A DNA stretch of 43,800 nt from the NCBI RefSeq assembly GCF_003061005.1, contig NZ_QAIK01000061.1, positions 86,296 to 130,095 of the forward strand. The letters are read 5' to 3'. Of the stretch, positions 8,165-16,997 are shown piece after piece. A program made the position numbers and the translations under genes. Below the pieces are notes generated by a model, which ran no database searches, had not been told where the DNA came from, and saw only the letters and a program-made list of their open reading frames with translations. How positions within the stretch are numbered: the first letter of the stretch is position 1; every line of letters starts with the position of its first letter. The stretch comes from Pseudomonas sp. HMWF021. Lineage in GTDB: Bacteria > Pseudomonadota > Gammaproteobacteria > Pseudomonadales > Pseudomonadaceae.

Positions 8165-8617
8165 TTATTTACCGTTCGCTTCTATATGGCTGAGCGGCAC
8201 GCGCTTCTCGATCGCGCTCGACAATACAATCGAGGTCTTGCTGAAGCCAAACTTCGCCACCCGGTTGATCAACTCCTCCAGCTCCGTCATCGACCCCACC
8301 GCGCCCTTCATCATCACGCACGGATCACCGGTCACCCGGAAGCATTCGGTCAGTTGCGGGATTTTCGCCAGTTCGTCGTAGACCTTCTGGCTGCCATTCT
8401 GGTGCAGGCGCAATTCGATCATGCACTGGATCGGCAAGCCGATTTTCGACAGGTCGATGTTCGCCTGATACCCGGTGATCACCCCGGCCCCTTCAAGCTT
8501 GGCCACGCGCTCGGCCACGGCGGGGGCGGACAGGTTCACCTTGCGCGCGAGATCGGCGTAGGACGCGCGACCGTTTTCCAACAGGGCGCTGAGCAGCATG
8601 CGGTCGTATTTGTCCAA
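8165..8617 (-). CDS. Lrp/AsnC-family transcriptional regulator
   Basis: A 150-residue regulator. The N-terminal winged HTH is clear: MDKYDRMLLSALLENGRASY, then LARKVNLSAPAVAERVAKLE as the recognition region, then the linker GVITGYQANID. The C-terminal RAM ligand-binding domain follows, with the family segment FRVTGDPCVMM and a final ELINRVAKFG helix. Such proteins act as amino-acid-responsive dimers or octamers. The gene is divergent from a YedA-like drug/metabolite exporter across 163 bases, the common arrangement in which the regulator controls the exporter; that control is inference. The start is unambiguous. Confidence 0.92.
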   Translation of the reverse strand: MDKYDRMLLSALLENGRASYADLARKVNLSAPAVAERVAKLEGAGVITGYQANIDLSKIGLPIQCMIELRLHQNGSQKVYDELAKIPQLTECFRVTGDPCVMMKGAVGSMTELEELINRVAKFGFSKTSIVLSSAIEKRVPLSHIEANGK

Positions 8618-8780
8618 GGCCGGACTCCTGAAATTGCCAGACTTTCGAAATCACGGTTTAGCCCGTCGATCTCCGTTGTTTCAAAAGTGTACCGGCGCGA
8701 TAAACAGGTTTTGTAACTTATTTTTGCGCACGCGCCTTTCTAGAATAATCCTCACCCTGCCTCTGACTGTCGAGCTGCCC

Positions 8781-9722
8781 ATGCCTGCCTTGCGCCGTTT
8801 TTCCTTGCCGTTGATCGCCGCGTTTTTCGCGCTGTATGTGATTTGGGGATCGACTTATCTGGTGATCCGCCTCGGCGTTGAATACTGGCCGCCGCTGATG
8901 CTCGGCGGGGTGCGCTTCGTGATTGCCGGCAGCCTGATGTACGCCTTCCTGCGCTGGCGCGGGGCGCCGGCGCCGACCTGGGTGCAGTGGAAAGCGGCGG
9001 GGATCATCGGGATTCTGCTGCTCAGTCTGGGTAATGGCGCGGTCAGCGTGGCCGAGCACACGGGCGTGGCTTCCGGCGTGGCGGCATTGGCCGTGGCGAC
9101 AGTGCCGTTGTTCACGTTGCTCTGCGGGTACTTCTGGGGCGCGCGCAATACTCGCCTGGAGTGGGCCGGCGTGGCACTGGGGATTATCGGCATCGCCATG
9201 CTCAACATGGGTTCCAACCTGCAGTCGAGTCCGATGGGTGCGGCGCTGCTGATTTTTGCGGCGGCGACCTGGGCGTTCGGTTCGGTATGGAGCAAACATC
9301 TGCCCTTGCCGCAGGGAGCGATGGCGAGTGCGGTGGAGATGCTGGTGGGCGGCGTGGTGCTGCTGATCGGCAGCGCAGTCAGCGGCGAGCACCTGCAAGC
9401 ATTGCCGCCGGTAGAGGGCTGGCTGGCCCTGGGCTACCTGATTTTCTTTGGCTCGATCATCGCCTTCAATTCCTACATGTACCTGCTCAAGCATGTGCGT
9501 CCGGCGGCGGCCACCAGTTATGCCTACGTTAACCCGGCGGTGGCGGTGTTGCTGGGGATCGTGTTTGTCGGCGAGACCATCGGCATGGAAGAAGCGCTGG
9601 CGATGCTGGTGATCATCAGCGCCGTGGTGCTGATCGGTCTGCCGCAATGGCGGCGGCCGGCGCAGCCGCTCGTCGTGGAGCCGGCGAAGACCGTCGTCGG
9701 AGCAGAACAGCGTACGAATTAG
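8781..9722 (+). CDS. yedA: YedA-like drug/metabolite exporter (EamA family)
   Basis: A 313-residue inner-membrane transporter with two EamA repeats, about ten hydrophobic segments. The first repeat carries VIWGSTYLVIRLGVEYWPP and the second ends in SYAYVNPAVAVLLGIVFVGET, both highly characteristic of YedA. The ATG at 8781 (MPALRRFSLPLIAAFFALY) is chosen over a longer frame from 8598 that would run through the promoter region and the divergent Lrp gene. It probably exports amino acids or related metabolites; the divergent Lrp/AsnC gene supports this, but the substrate is inferred. Confidence 0.88.
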   Translation: MPALRRFSLPLIAAFFALYVIWGSTYLVIRLGVEYWPPLMLGGVRFVIAGSLMYAFLRWRGAPAPTWVQWKAAGIIGILLLSLGNGAVSVAEHTGVASGVAALAVATVPLFTLLCGYFWGARNTRLEWAGVALGIIGIAMLNMGSNLQSSPMGAALLIFAAATWAFGSVWSKHLPLPQGAMASAVEMLVGGVVLLIGSAVSGEHLQALPPVEGWLALGYLIFFGSIIAFNSYMYLLKHVRPAAATSYAYVNPAVAVLLGIVFVGETIGMEEALAMLVIISAVVLIGLPQWRRPAQPLVVEPAKTVVGAEQRTN

Positions 9723-9788
9723 GGTAAACTGCGCGCCATTGCACACTCGTGTCGCACAATTGCGCTGAATTTTTCCTACGGTACTCCC

Positions 9789-11129
9789 ATGACTTTCGCC
9801 ACCCTTGGCCTGATCGAACCCTTGCTGCGCTCCCTCGAGAAGCTCGGCTACCAGACTCCAACGCCGGTTCAGGCGCAAGCCATTCCGGCCGTTCTGGCCG
9901 GTCGCGACCTGATGGCTGCGGCCCAGACCGGCACCGGCAAGACCGCCGGTTTTGCCTTGCCGCTGCTGCAGTTGCTGGCCATGGAAGGGCCGAAAGTCAC
10001 CGCCAACTCGGTGCGCGCGCTGATTCTGGTGCCGACCCGCGAGCTGGCCGAGCAGGTTCATGAATCGGTGCGCCAGTACGCGGAAAACCTGCCTCTGCGC
10101 ACTTACGCGGTGTACGGCGGCGTGAGCATCAACCCGCAGATGATGAAGCTGCGCAGCGGCGTTGACGTGCTTGTCGCCACGCCTGGTCGCCTGATCGACC
10201 TGTTCCGGCAGAACGCGTTGAAACTCGATCAGTTGCAAACCCTGGTACTGGATGAAGCCGACCGCATGCTCGACCTGGGCTTCTCCGAAGAACTGGCGAA
10301 CATTTACCGCATGCTGCCGAAGAAACGGCAGACGCTGCTGTTCTCGGCGACCTTCTCCGATGACATCCGCCTGCTGGCCGGGCAGATGCTCAACGATCCG
10401 CTGAGCATCGAAGTCAGTCCGCGCAACGTCGCGGCCAACACCGTCAAGCAATGGGTGGTGACGGTGGACAAGAAGCGCAAGCCGGAACTGTTCGTGCACC
10501 TGATGCGCAAGAACAAGTGGAAGCAGGTGCTGGTGTTCGCCAAGACCCGCAACGGTGTGGACGCGCTGGTGGAAAAACTCCAGGGCCTGGGCGTGAATGC
10601 CGACGGTATTCACGGCGACAAACCGCAGGCGACCCGTCAGCGTGCACTGGATCGTTTCAAACTCAGTGAAGTGCAGATTCTGGTGGCGACCGACGTTGCC
10701 GCCCGTGGTCTGGATATCGAAGATTTGCCGCTGGTGGTCAACTTCGACCTGCCGATCGTCGCCGAGGATTACATTCACCGCATTGGTCGTACTGGCCGTG
10801 CCGGTGCGACCGGCGAGGCGATTTCGCTGGTGTGTGCCGATGAAGTGAATCTGCTGTCGGCGATCGAGATGCTCACCCGGCAGACCTTGAAGCGCCACAA
10901 CGAGCCGGACTTCGAACCTGAGCACCGCGTGCCGGATACCGACGCCAGTGGTCAGGTGATCAAGAAGCCGAAAAAACCGAAAAAGCCGAAGACGTCCGGC
11001 GGCGGTGGCGGCAAGCGCAACCTGGGCAAGTGGGTCGACAGTGGCGACACCCAAGCGCCGGAGCCGTCGATCAAGCCTGTGCGTAAAGTGCCGGTGTTCA
11101 ATACCGGGCCGCGCAAGCGCAAGCCTTGA
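9789..11129 (+). CDS. rhlE: ATP-dependent DEAD-box RNA helicase, RhlE type
   Basis: A 446-residue DEAD-box helicase that unwinds RNA duplexes in ribosome assembly or RNA decay. All motifs are intact: Q-motif region [14 protein letters not shown], motif [10 protein letters not shown] (44-52), Ia [33 protein letters not shown] and [10 protein letters not shown]. After the second RecA domain there is a basic, low-complexity tail ([19 protein letters not shown]) of the kind RhlE proteins use to bind RNA. It is a stand-alone gene with a 66-base upstream gap; a REP doublet follows. Pseudomonads often carry more than one RhlE, so the paralogue number is not assigned. Confidence 0.92.
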   Translation: MTFATLGLIEPLLRSLEKLGYQTPTPVQAQAIPAVLAGRDLMAAAQTGTGKTAGFALPLLQLLAMEGPKVTANSVRALILVPTRELAEQVHESVRQYAENLPLRTYAVYGGVSINPQMMKLRSGVDVLVATPGRLIDLFRQNALKLDQLQTLVLDEADRMLDLGFSEELANIYRMLPKKRQTLLFSATFSDDIRLLAGQMLNDPLSIEVSPRNVAANTVKQWVVTVDKKRKPELFVHLMRKNKWKQVLVFAKTRNGVDALVEKLQGLGVNADGIHGDKPQATRQRALDRFKLSEVQILVATDVAARGLDIEDLPLVVNFDLPIVAEDYIHRIGRTGRAGATGEAISLVCADEVNLLSAIEMLTRQTLKRHNEPDFEPEHRVPDTDASGQVIKKPKKPKKPKTSGGGGGKRNLGKWVDSGDTQAPEPSIKPVRKVPVFNTGPRKRKP

Positions 11130-11160
11130 TGTGAGGCGGCGTCAATTTGGAATGCATTTC

Positions 11161-11252
11161 CTGTAGGAGCTGCGGCACGCTGCGATCTTTTGATTTTGTT
11201 TTTTAACGGTCAAAAGATCGCAGCCTCGTTTCACTCGACAGCTCCTACAGGG
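11161..11252. repeat. REP doublet, family A with asymmetric arm (copy 4), overlapping a stop codon
   Basis: The left arm is CTGTAGGAGCTGCGGCACGC; the right arm has the CTCGTTTCACTCGA centre and ends GCTCCTACAGGG. The stop codon of the flavoprotein gene on the minus strand (TAG, complement of 11245-11247) lies inside the right arm. Confidence 0.9.
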
Positions 11253-12489
11253 TTTTGTGTTGTAGCCACTGCAGCATCCCCGATCCTGCAGCCCGCCCGC
11301 TGGCAAAACACCCCGTCAGCAGATAGCCGCCCGTCGGCGCTTCCCAATCGAGCATTTCTCCCGCACAGAACACCCCCGGCAACGCCTTGAGCATCAAGCG
11401 CTCATCCAGCGCTTCGAACGTCACACCACCGGCACTGCTGATCGCTTCGTCCAGCGGCCGCGTTTTCACCAGGGTCAGCGGTAACGCCTTGATCGCCAGT
11501 GCCAGCAGCGCCGGATCAGCGAAGGTTGCCGCGTCAGTCAGTTCACGCAACAACGCCGCTTTCACCCCGTCAATCCCGACCTGACTGTGCAGATGCTTGG
11601 CCATCGAACGCGAGCCACGCGGTTTGCTCAACGCTGCCTGCAATTTATCCACAGGCCGGCCGGGCAAGAGATCGATGTGCACTGTGGCTGAGCCGTGCTC
11701 GTTGATCGCCTCGCGAATCGGTGCTGACAGCGCATAAATCAGACTGCCTTCAACCCCAGTTGCGGTGATCACGCATTCGCCCAGTCGCGGCACGTCATCG
11801 TTCAAACCGATGGCGACATTTTTCAGCGGTGCGCCGGCGAATTTGCTCACAAGGAACTCGCTCCAGGCCTGCACTTCGAAGCCGCAATTGCTCGGCTGCA
11901 ATGGCGCCAGCCGTACGCCTTTTTGTTCCAGGGGCAGCATCCATGCACCATCCGAACCCAGCCGCGACCAACTGCCGCCGCCGAGGGCGAGCAGGGTGGC
12001 GTCGGGTTTGACGGTGATTTCGCCATCAGGGCTGGCGATGCGCAGTGCGCCGTGTGCATCCCAGCCGAGCCAGCGATGGCGGGTGTGGATAACCACGCCG
12101 CTGTCGCGCAGGCGCTTGAGCCAGGCGCGCAACAGTGGTGCTGCTTTCATGTCGGTGGGGAACACCCGGCCGGAGCTGCCGATAAAGGTCTCGATGCCCA
12201 GCTCATGAATCCAGCGGCATAACGCGTCGGCATCGAAGGCGCGCAGCAGCGGCGCGATCTGCGGTGCGCGCTCGGCATAACGAGATAGAAAGGCCGGATA
12301 AGGTTCGGAGTGGGTGATGTTCATGCCGCCGACGCCGGCCAGTAGAAACTTGCGTCCCACCGAGGGCATGCCGTCGTACAGATCGACGCGCACGCCGGCC
12401 TGGCTCAGCACTTCGGCGGCCATCAGGCCGGCGGGGCCACCGCCGATGATGGCGACGTGAGCGAGGAGGGGGGCGGAGGTCTGGGTCAT
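11245..12489 (-). CDS. TIGR03862-type FAD-dependent flavoprotein (HI0933/YhiN superfamily)
   Basis: A 414-residue flavoprotein. The Rossmann FAD motif is at the start (VAIIGGGPAGLMAAEVLSQAG), followed by GRKFLLAGVGGMNITHSE, a strong marker of the HI0933/YhiN group, a middle DATLLALGGGSWSRLGSDG segment and the C-terminal FAD contact GVFCAGEMLDWEAPTGGYLL. The start at 12489 (MTQTSAPLL) leaves a normal N-terminus; the longer frame adds 12 residues. The reaction of this family is not established. The last residues (LQHKTL) and the stop codon are partly encoded by a family A REP doublet, so the C-terminus has probably been changed by the repeat. Confidence 0.88.
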   Translation of the reverse strand: MTQTSAPLLAHVAIIGGGPAGLMAAEVLSQAGVRVDLYDGMPSVGRKFLLAGVGGMNITHSEPYPAFLSRYAERAPQIAPLLRAFDADALCRWIHELGIETFIGSSGRVFPTDMKAAPLLRAWLKRLRDSGVVIHTRHRWLGWDAHGALRIASPDGEITVKPDATLLALGGGSWSRLGSDGAWMLPLEQKGVRLAPLQPSNCGFEVQAWSEFLVSKFAGAPLKNVAIGLNDDVPRLGECVITATGVEGSLIYALSAPIREAINEHGSATVHIDLLPGRPVDKLQAALSKPRGSRSMAKHLHSQVGIDGVKAALLRELTDAATFADPALLALAIKALPLTLVKTRPLDEAISSAGGVTFEALDERLMLKALPGVFCAGEMLDWEAPTGGYLLTGCFASGRAAGSGMLQWLQHKTL

Positions 12490-12543
12490 GGCGTGCGCTG
12501 CGGTATGGCGGGATAAGGCGCGCATTCTAACAGCCGGGATCCG

Positions 12544-12633
12544 TGTAGGAGCTGCCGCAGGCTGCGATCTTTTGATCTTGTTTTCTCAGGTTCAAGATCA
12601 AAAGATCGCAGCCTGCGGCAGCTCCTACAGGGG
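12544..12633. repeat. REP doublet, family A (copy 5)
   Basis: Symmetric arms with the CCGCAGG/CCTGCGG centre: TGTAGGAGCTGCCGCAGGCT at the left and its inverse ending CTCCTACAGGGG at the right. It lies upstream of the flavoprotein gene and downstream of the deacetylase gene, so between two minus-strand genes. Confidence 0.92.
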
Positions 12634-12767
12634 ATCGAAGGTGAATTCCAGGATCTGGTTGAAAATTGATCAGCGCATTGCAGGCCATAGCCGGTGTGGC
12701 CTGTAGTCCCTTTCGCTCAGGTTATCCACAGGCCGTTCCACAGCCATTGTGGGTAACGCAGCACAGC

Positions 12768-13688
12768 TTAGTGACAACCGTGTGACGTCCAGACCCGTTG
12801 CGCGCTGTGATGCAGGATGCCGTGGCGGCGGGCGAGGGCGTGGCGATCCTTGCTGTAGCCGCCACCGATCACGCCGACCACCGGGATGTCGCGGCCCAGG
12901 CAATGGCGCATCACGCTTTCATCGCGGGCGGCGACGCCTTCGTCGGTCAGTTGCAGATAACCGAGGGCGTCGTCCTTGTGCACATCGACCCCGGCGTCGT
13001 ACAGCACCAGGTCCGGCTGATACAGCGGCAGCAGGTAGTTGAGCGTGTCATCCACCACCTTCAGATAGTCGGCATCACCCATGCCGTTGGGCAGCGGAAT
13101 GTCCCAGTCGCTTTCGGCCTTGCGTGCAGGAAAATTCTTCTCGCAGTGCAGGGAAACGGTAATGGCCTCCGGCGTGTCGTGGAGGATTCGCGCGGTGCCG
13201 TCGCCCTGATGCACGTCGCAATCGAAGATCAGCACGCGGTTCACCCGACCGCTTTGCAACAGGTAATGACTGATGATCGCCAGGTCGTTGAAGATGCAGA
13301 ACCCGGCCGGGTAGTCGTAGTGGGCGTGATGGGTGCCGCCGGCCAGGTGACAGGCCAGGCCATGCTCCAGGGCTTTTTCCGCCGCCAGGATCGAGCCGCC
13401 AACTGCGCGCACCGTGCGCCGCGCCAGTGATTCGTTCCACGGCAGGCCAAGGCGCCGCTGGTCTTCGCGAGACAACTCGCCGCTCATGTAGCGTTCGATA
13501 TAGCGACGGTCATGGGCGAGGGCGAGGATGTCGTTGGGGCAGATTTCGGGACGCAGCAGGTCGGCGTCGCGGGTCAGGCCACTGTCGATCAGGTGGTCGC
13601 GCAGCAAACGGAACTTGTCCATCGGAAAGCGGTGATCCGCCGGAAACTCGGGGCTGTAGTCTTCGTGGTAGATCAGCGGCAGTGGCAT
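12768..13688 (-). CDS. Histone deacetylase family protein (class II-like amidohydrolase)
   Basis: A 306-residue zinc amidohydrolase of the arginase/deacetylase fold. Catalytic features are all visible: the tandem-histidine region GGTHHAHYDYPAGFC, zinc ligands Asp and His in FDCDVHQGDGTA, the third ligand Asp in YDAGVDVHKDD, and the transition-state tyrosine in GGGYSKD. Bacterial relatives deacetylate small molecules such as polyamines, acetoin-type compounds or lysine side chains; histones are not expected. It is divergent from a GNAT acetyltransferase across 82 bases, which makes a paired acetylation/deacetylation role thinkable but unproven. The start at 13688 gives the canonical MPLPLIYHEDY N-terminus. 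Confidence 0.88.
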   Translation of the reverse strand: MPLPLIYHEDYSPEFPADHRFPMDKFRLLRDHLIDSGLTRDADLLRPEICPNDILALAHDRRYIERYMSGELSREDQRRLGLPWNESLARRTVRAVGGSILAAEKALEHGLACHLAGGTHHAHYDYPAGFCIFNDLAIISHYLLQSGRVNRVLIFDCDVHQGDGTARILHDTPEAITVSLHCEKNFPARKAESDWDIPLPNGMGDADYLKVVDDTLNYLLPLYQPDLVLYDAGVDVHKDDALGYLQLTDEGVAARDESVMRHCLGRDIPVVGVIGGGYSKDRHALARRHGILHHSAQRVWTSHGCH

Positions 13689-13770
13689 GGCAACTTCATG
13701 TAGGAACGATGGAAAGAGTGAACGATCCTACCAGCGATGTAGACTTGCGGCATGGAAACGGAGGGGCATG

Positions 13771-14340
13771 ATGGAGCCGATACTGGAACTGGAAAGTGCG
13801 CGATTACTGATGCGCCAATGGCAGGACGAAGATTTGTCGGCATTTGCGGCGATGTGTGCCGATCCGCAGGTCATGCGTTACTTTCCACAGCCCTTGAGCC
13901 GCCTGGAAAGTGCGTCGCTCATTGGTCGGGTGCGCGGACATTTTGCCGAACACGGTTTCGGATTATGGGCGCTGGAGCGCAAGGACAGCGGTGAGTTCAT
14001 CGGTTTTACCGGCCTGGGTGTGGTCGGCTTCGATGCGCCCTTCACGCCGGCGGTGGAAATCGGCTGGCGTCTGGCCCGCGAGCATTGGGGGCTGGGCTAC
14101 GCCAGTGAGGCGGCCTGGACGGCATTGCGCGCAGGCTTCGATCGGCTGGGGCTGAAGGAAATCGTATCCTTCACCGCGCAGAGCAATCTGCCCTCGGAGA
14201 AAGTCATGCAGGCGATTGGCATGCAGCACGATCCGGCCGATGATTTCGATCACCCCAAAGTTGCCGTCGATCACCCGTTGCGCCGGCATTTGTTGTACCG
14301 GATTACCAGGGAGCAATGGCTGCAAACCCTGCATGGCTAA
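13771..14340 (+). CDS. GNAT-family N-acetyltransferase (RimJ/RimL type)
   Basis: A 189-residue acetyltransferase. It has the Acetyltransf_3 pattern: RLLMRQWQDEDL at the start, the central beta strand EIGWRLAREHWGLGYASEA with the acetyl-CoA pyrophosphate loop WGLGYA, and the later SNLPSEKVMQAIGM. Two adjacent ATGs exist at 13768 and 13771; the second has better spacing from GGAGGGG (13760-13766) and is chosen. Relatives acetylate ribosomal-protein N-termini or small amines, and the substrate here is not known. It is divergent from the deacetylase-family gene and 105 bases upstream of tesB on the same strand. Confidence 0.88.
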   Translation: MEPILELESARLLMRQWQDEDLSAFAAMCADPQVMRYFPQPLSRLESASLIGRVRGHFAEHGFGLWALERKDSGEFIGFTGLGVVGFDAPFTPAVEIGWRLAREHWGLGYASEAAWTALRAGFDRLGLKEIVSFTAQSNLPSEKVMQAIGMQHDPADDFDHPKVAVDHPLRRHLLYRITREQWLQTLHG

Positions 14341-14445
14341 GCCGACACGGACGTTTACAATGGCGCGACAATGGCTCGCGCCAGAACCTGAATGGGCCGC
14401 CGCAGCCAAGACTGCGCGGCATAGCGTTGTGTGAGGAGAGTCTGA

Positions 14446-15315
14446 ATGAGCCAAGTGTTGGAAGATCTGGTCGACCTGCTGACCCTGGAGCCGATCGAGG
14501 AAAACCTGTTCCGTGGCCGCAGCCAGGACCTGGGTTTCCGTCAGTTGTTCGGTGGCCAGGTACTCGGTCAGTCGCTGTCGGCGGCCAGTCAGACGGTTGA
14601 AGAAGCGCGCCACGTGCATTCGATGCACGGCTATTTCCTGCGCCCGGGCGACGCCAAGTTGCCGGTGGTGTATTCGGTGGATCGCGTGCGCGATGGCGGC
14701 AGCTTCAGCACTCGCCGGGTCACGGCCATCCAGAAGGGCCACCCGATCTTCACCTGCAGCGCTTCGTTTCAGTACGACGAGGCAGGCTTCGAGCATCAGA
14801 GCCAGATGCCGGTGGTGGTCGGCCCGGAAAACCTGCCGTCAGAGCTGGAACTGACCCAGCAGCGCGCGCACCTGATCCCCGAGCACATGCGCGAAAAACT
14901 GCTGTGCCCGAAACCCATCGAAGTGCGCCCGGTCACCGAAAAGGATCCGTACAACCCGCAACCGGCCGACCCGGTGAAGTACGTGTGGTTCCGCGCCGAC
15001 GGTGCGTTGGCCGACATTCCGGCACTGCACAAATACCTGCTGGCCTACGCATCGGACTTCGGCCTGCTGACCACCTCGATGCTGCCCCACGGCAAGTCGG
15101 TCTGGCAGAAGGACATGCAGGTCGCCAGCCTCGATCACGCGCTGTGGTTCCACAACGATCTGCGCGCCGATGACTGGCTGCTCTACGCGATGGACAGCCC
15201 GTGGGCCGGCAATTCCCGGGGTTTCTCCCGTGGCAGCGTGTACAACCGCGCCGGGCAACTGGTGGCGTCGGTGACCCAGGAAGGCCTGATTCGGCACCGT
15301 AAGGACTGGGCATGA
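14446..15315 (+). CDS. tesB: Acyl-CoA thioesterase II
   Basis: A 289-residue double-hotdog thioesterase that hydrolyses medium- and long-chain acyl-CoA to free acid and CoA. Length matches E. coli TesB. The N-terminal hotdog has FRGRSQDLGFRQLFGGQVLG; the C-terminal hotdog carries the active-site set, with Asp in SLDHALWFH, a Ser/Thr in SRGFSRGSVY and Gln in VTQEGLIR. A GAGGAG ribosome site precedes the ATG. The gene overlaps the following HAD phosphatase by four bases (ATGA), so the two are translationally coupled. The pairing is known to me from pseudomonads, but the joint role is not clear. Confidence 0.95.
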   Translation: MSQVLEDLVDLLTLEPIEENLFRGRSQDLGFRQLFGGQVLGQSLSAASQTVEEARHVHSMHGYFLRPGDAKLPVVYSVDRVRDGGSFSTRRVTAIQKGHPIFTCSASFQYDEAGFEHQSQMPVVVGPENLPSELELTQQRAHLIPEHMREKLLCPKPIEVRPVTEKDPYNPQPADPVKYVWFRADGALADIPALHKYLLAYASDFGLLTTSMLPHGKSVWQKDMQVASLDHALWFHNDLRADDWLLYAMDSPWAGNSRGFSRGSVYNRAGQLVASVTQEGLIRHRKDWA

Positions 15316-15905
15316 GCCTGAGCGATGTGAAGCACTGGGTGTTCGACATGGACGGTACCCTGACGGTTGCCGTGCATGATTTTGCGGCGATCCGTGTGGC
15401 GCTGGCGATTCCGCCCGAGGACGACATTCTTACGCATCTCGCGGCGCTCCCTGCCGATGAAGCGGCGGCGAAACATGCCTGGCTGCTGGAGCATGAGCGC
15501 GATCTGGCGCTGGGTTCAAAACCGGCGACGGGCGCGGTGGAGCTGGTGCGCGATCTGCACGGGCGCGGCTATCGCCTTGGCATACTCACCCGCAATGCTC
15601 GGGAGCTGGCGCACGTGACGCTCGAAGCGATTGGTCTGGCCGACTGCTTCGCCGTGGAAGATGTGCTGGGCCGCGATGAGGCACCGCCCAAACCGCATCC
15701 AGGCGGGTTGCTGAAACTGGCCGAGGCGTGGAACGTGCCGGCAAGCGAGATGGTGATGGTCGGGGATTACCGCTTCGACCTGGATTGCGGGCGAGCGGCG
15801 GGGGCGCGGACGGTTCTGGTGAATCTGCCGGACAACCCGTGGCCGGAGCTGACCGATTGGCATGCGCAGGATTGTGTCGAGTTGCGGCGGATGCTTCTGG
15901 CCTGA
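15312..15905 (+). CDS. HAD-superfamily phosphatase (HAD-IA)
   Basis: A 197-residue phosphatase. Motif I is FDMDGTLT (nucleophile Asp and acid/base Asp), motif II the LTRNA threonine, motif III the lysine in EAPPKPHPG, and motif IV GDYRFDLDCG. The helical cap between motifs I and II is of the C1 type, acting on small phosphorylated metabolites such as phosphoglycolate or sugar phosphates. Its start codon overlaps the tesB stop in an ATGA arrangement. The substrate cannot be assigned from sequence. The following gap holds a family C repeat, which separates it from a convergent hydrolase gene. Confidence 0.9.
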   Translation: MSLSDVKHWVFDMDGTLTVAVHDFAAIRVALAIPPEDDILTHLAALPADEAAAKHAWLLEHERDLALGSKPATGAVELVRDLHGRGYRLGILTRNARELAHVTLEAIGLADCFAVEDVLGRDEAPPKPHPGGLLKLAEAWNVPASEMVMVGDYRFDLDCGRAAGARTVLVNLPDNPWPELTDWHAQDCVELRRMLLA

Positions 15906-15929
15906 GTTCTCTAGCGCCTGAAACGGCCC

Positions 15930-16020
15930 CATCGCGGGCAAGCCCGCTCCCACAGGGTTATTCGCGTTCGCAGGTATTGTGCACGACGCGGTCACTGTGG
16001 GAGCGGGCTTGCCCGCGATG
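15930..16020. repeat. REP doublet, family C
   Basis: A perfect 26-base inverted repeat: the left arm at 15930-15955 (CATCGCGGGCAAGCCCGCTC then CCACAG) and the right arm at 15995-16020 (CTGTGGGAGCGGGCTTGCCC then GCGATG), around a 39-base loop. It lies between convergent genes. This is the third unrelated palindrome family in the window. Confidence 0.93.
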
Positions 16021-16046
16021 AGGCCTGAGCGGCCACTGCAAAATCA

Positions 16047-16997
16047 TTAATCAAACAGCGCTTTCTGCCCCTCTGGCGACGTCAACATCCCATCGCCGTT
16101 ATGCCCGACTCCGGGTACCTCGACCAATCGCTGATTGACCCCTTCCGGATGGCGGCGCAGCAGATAACCGAAAAACAGTTTGCCCCGTTCCAGCCGATAC
16201 GCGCCTTGCGCCTCGGCCTCACACCCCTTGTCCAGCGCCGGATGCTGCGGGTCGATGTCCTGCTGGCCGAGCAGATAAATCACCTCGCGCTTGATGTAAC
16301 TGCTCTCCAGCTGCAACGGCGTTTGCCCACCGGCGTACACCGGCATATCGGTCAGACCGTATTTCCAGCGATTGAAACCCGGGCACTGCGCGTGATCGAA
16401 CGCCACCGGACGCTGCTCGTTGAAATAGGCGTACGACGAAGGATTGGCCACCACATACCGCAGGCGAATGCCGTTGGCTTTCAGCGCTGGTTGATCCTTG
16501 GCGAGCAGGGCATAACGCTGCACCACCTGGCCGCCGCCGGAATGGCCGAAGATCACGATCTGTTTCACATCCGGAAACTGCTTGCGATCGCTGACCCGGC
16601 CGACGATTTCATCCAGTGCCGCGTAGGAACTCAGCGGATTCGGCCCTGTGGATAAGCCGCCGCCCATCCACTCGTTGCCTTTCCAGCGCAGCAACGTGTC
16701 GGGCAAGGAATACAGGGCGACGTCACTTTCGTTGAGAAACTGCGGCGCGATCACCAGCGTGTGCGCGGTTTGCCCGGCCAGTTCGGCGGCGCTCTCGGCG
16801 CTTTTGCGGTAAGTTTCGGCGTTGCGCAGACGACCGTGAATGACGATCAGCACCCGCTCGATTTTTTCCGGGGCGGGGCTGATGCCCACGGCCATTTCGC
16901 CGGCCTTCAACTGCAGGCGCCCGGAGCTGATGGCATCGACGCCCGCCGCGTGCGCACTGCCGCCGATGATCAGTAAAGCCAAAAGCCATTTGCGCAT
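16047..16997 (-). CDS. Secreted alpha/beta-hydrolase
   Basis: A 316-residue exported hydrolase. A Sec signal peptide is clear (MRKWLLALLIIGGSAHA|AGV). The fold shows the oxyanion region VLIVIHGRLRNAETY, the nucleophile elbow GHSGGGQ (serine), a late Asp candidate in GQQDIDPQHP and the final histidine in EVPGVGHNGDGM. The order and spacing suit a depolymerase- or esterase-like enzyme in the periplasm, but no specific substrate is indicated. Its start codon abuts the stop of the upstream metallopeptidase gene (stop at 16998), so both are probably cotranscribed. Confidence 0.8.
   Translation of the reverse strand: MRKWLLALLIIGGSAHAAGVDAISSGRLQLKAGEMAVGISPAPEKIERVLIVIHGRLRNAETYRKSAESAAELAGQTAHTLVIAPQFLNESDVALYSLPDTLLRWKGNEWMGGGLSTGPNPLSSYAALDEIVGRVSDRKQFPDVKQIVIFGHSGGGQVVQRYALLAKDQPALKANGIRLRYVVANPSSYAYFNEQRPVAFDHAQCPGFNRWKYGLTDMPVYAGGQTPLQLESSYIKREVIYLLGQQDIDPQHPALDKGCEAEAQGAYRLERGKLFFGYLLRRHPEGVNQRLVEVPGVGHNGDGMLTSPEGQKALFD

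Noticed and set aside
8718..11054. A 778-codon open frame on the minus strand
   Set aside because: It runs antisense to the yedA-like gene and rhlE, both with complete domains. Its protein is rich in His, Gln and Arg with no fold pattern, as expected for a high-GC shadow frame.
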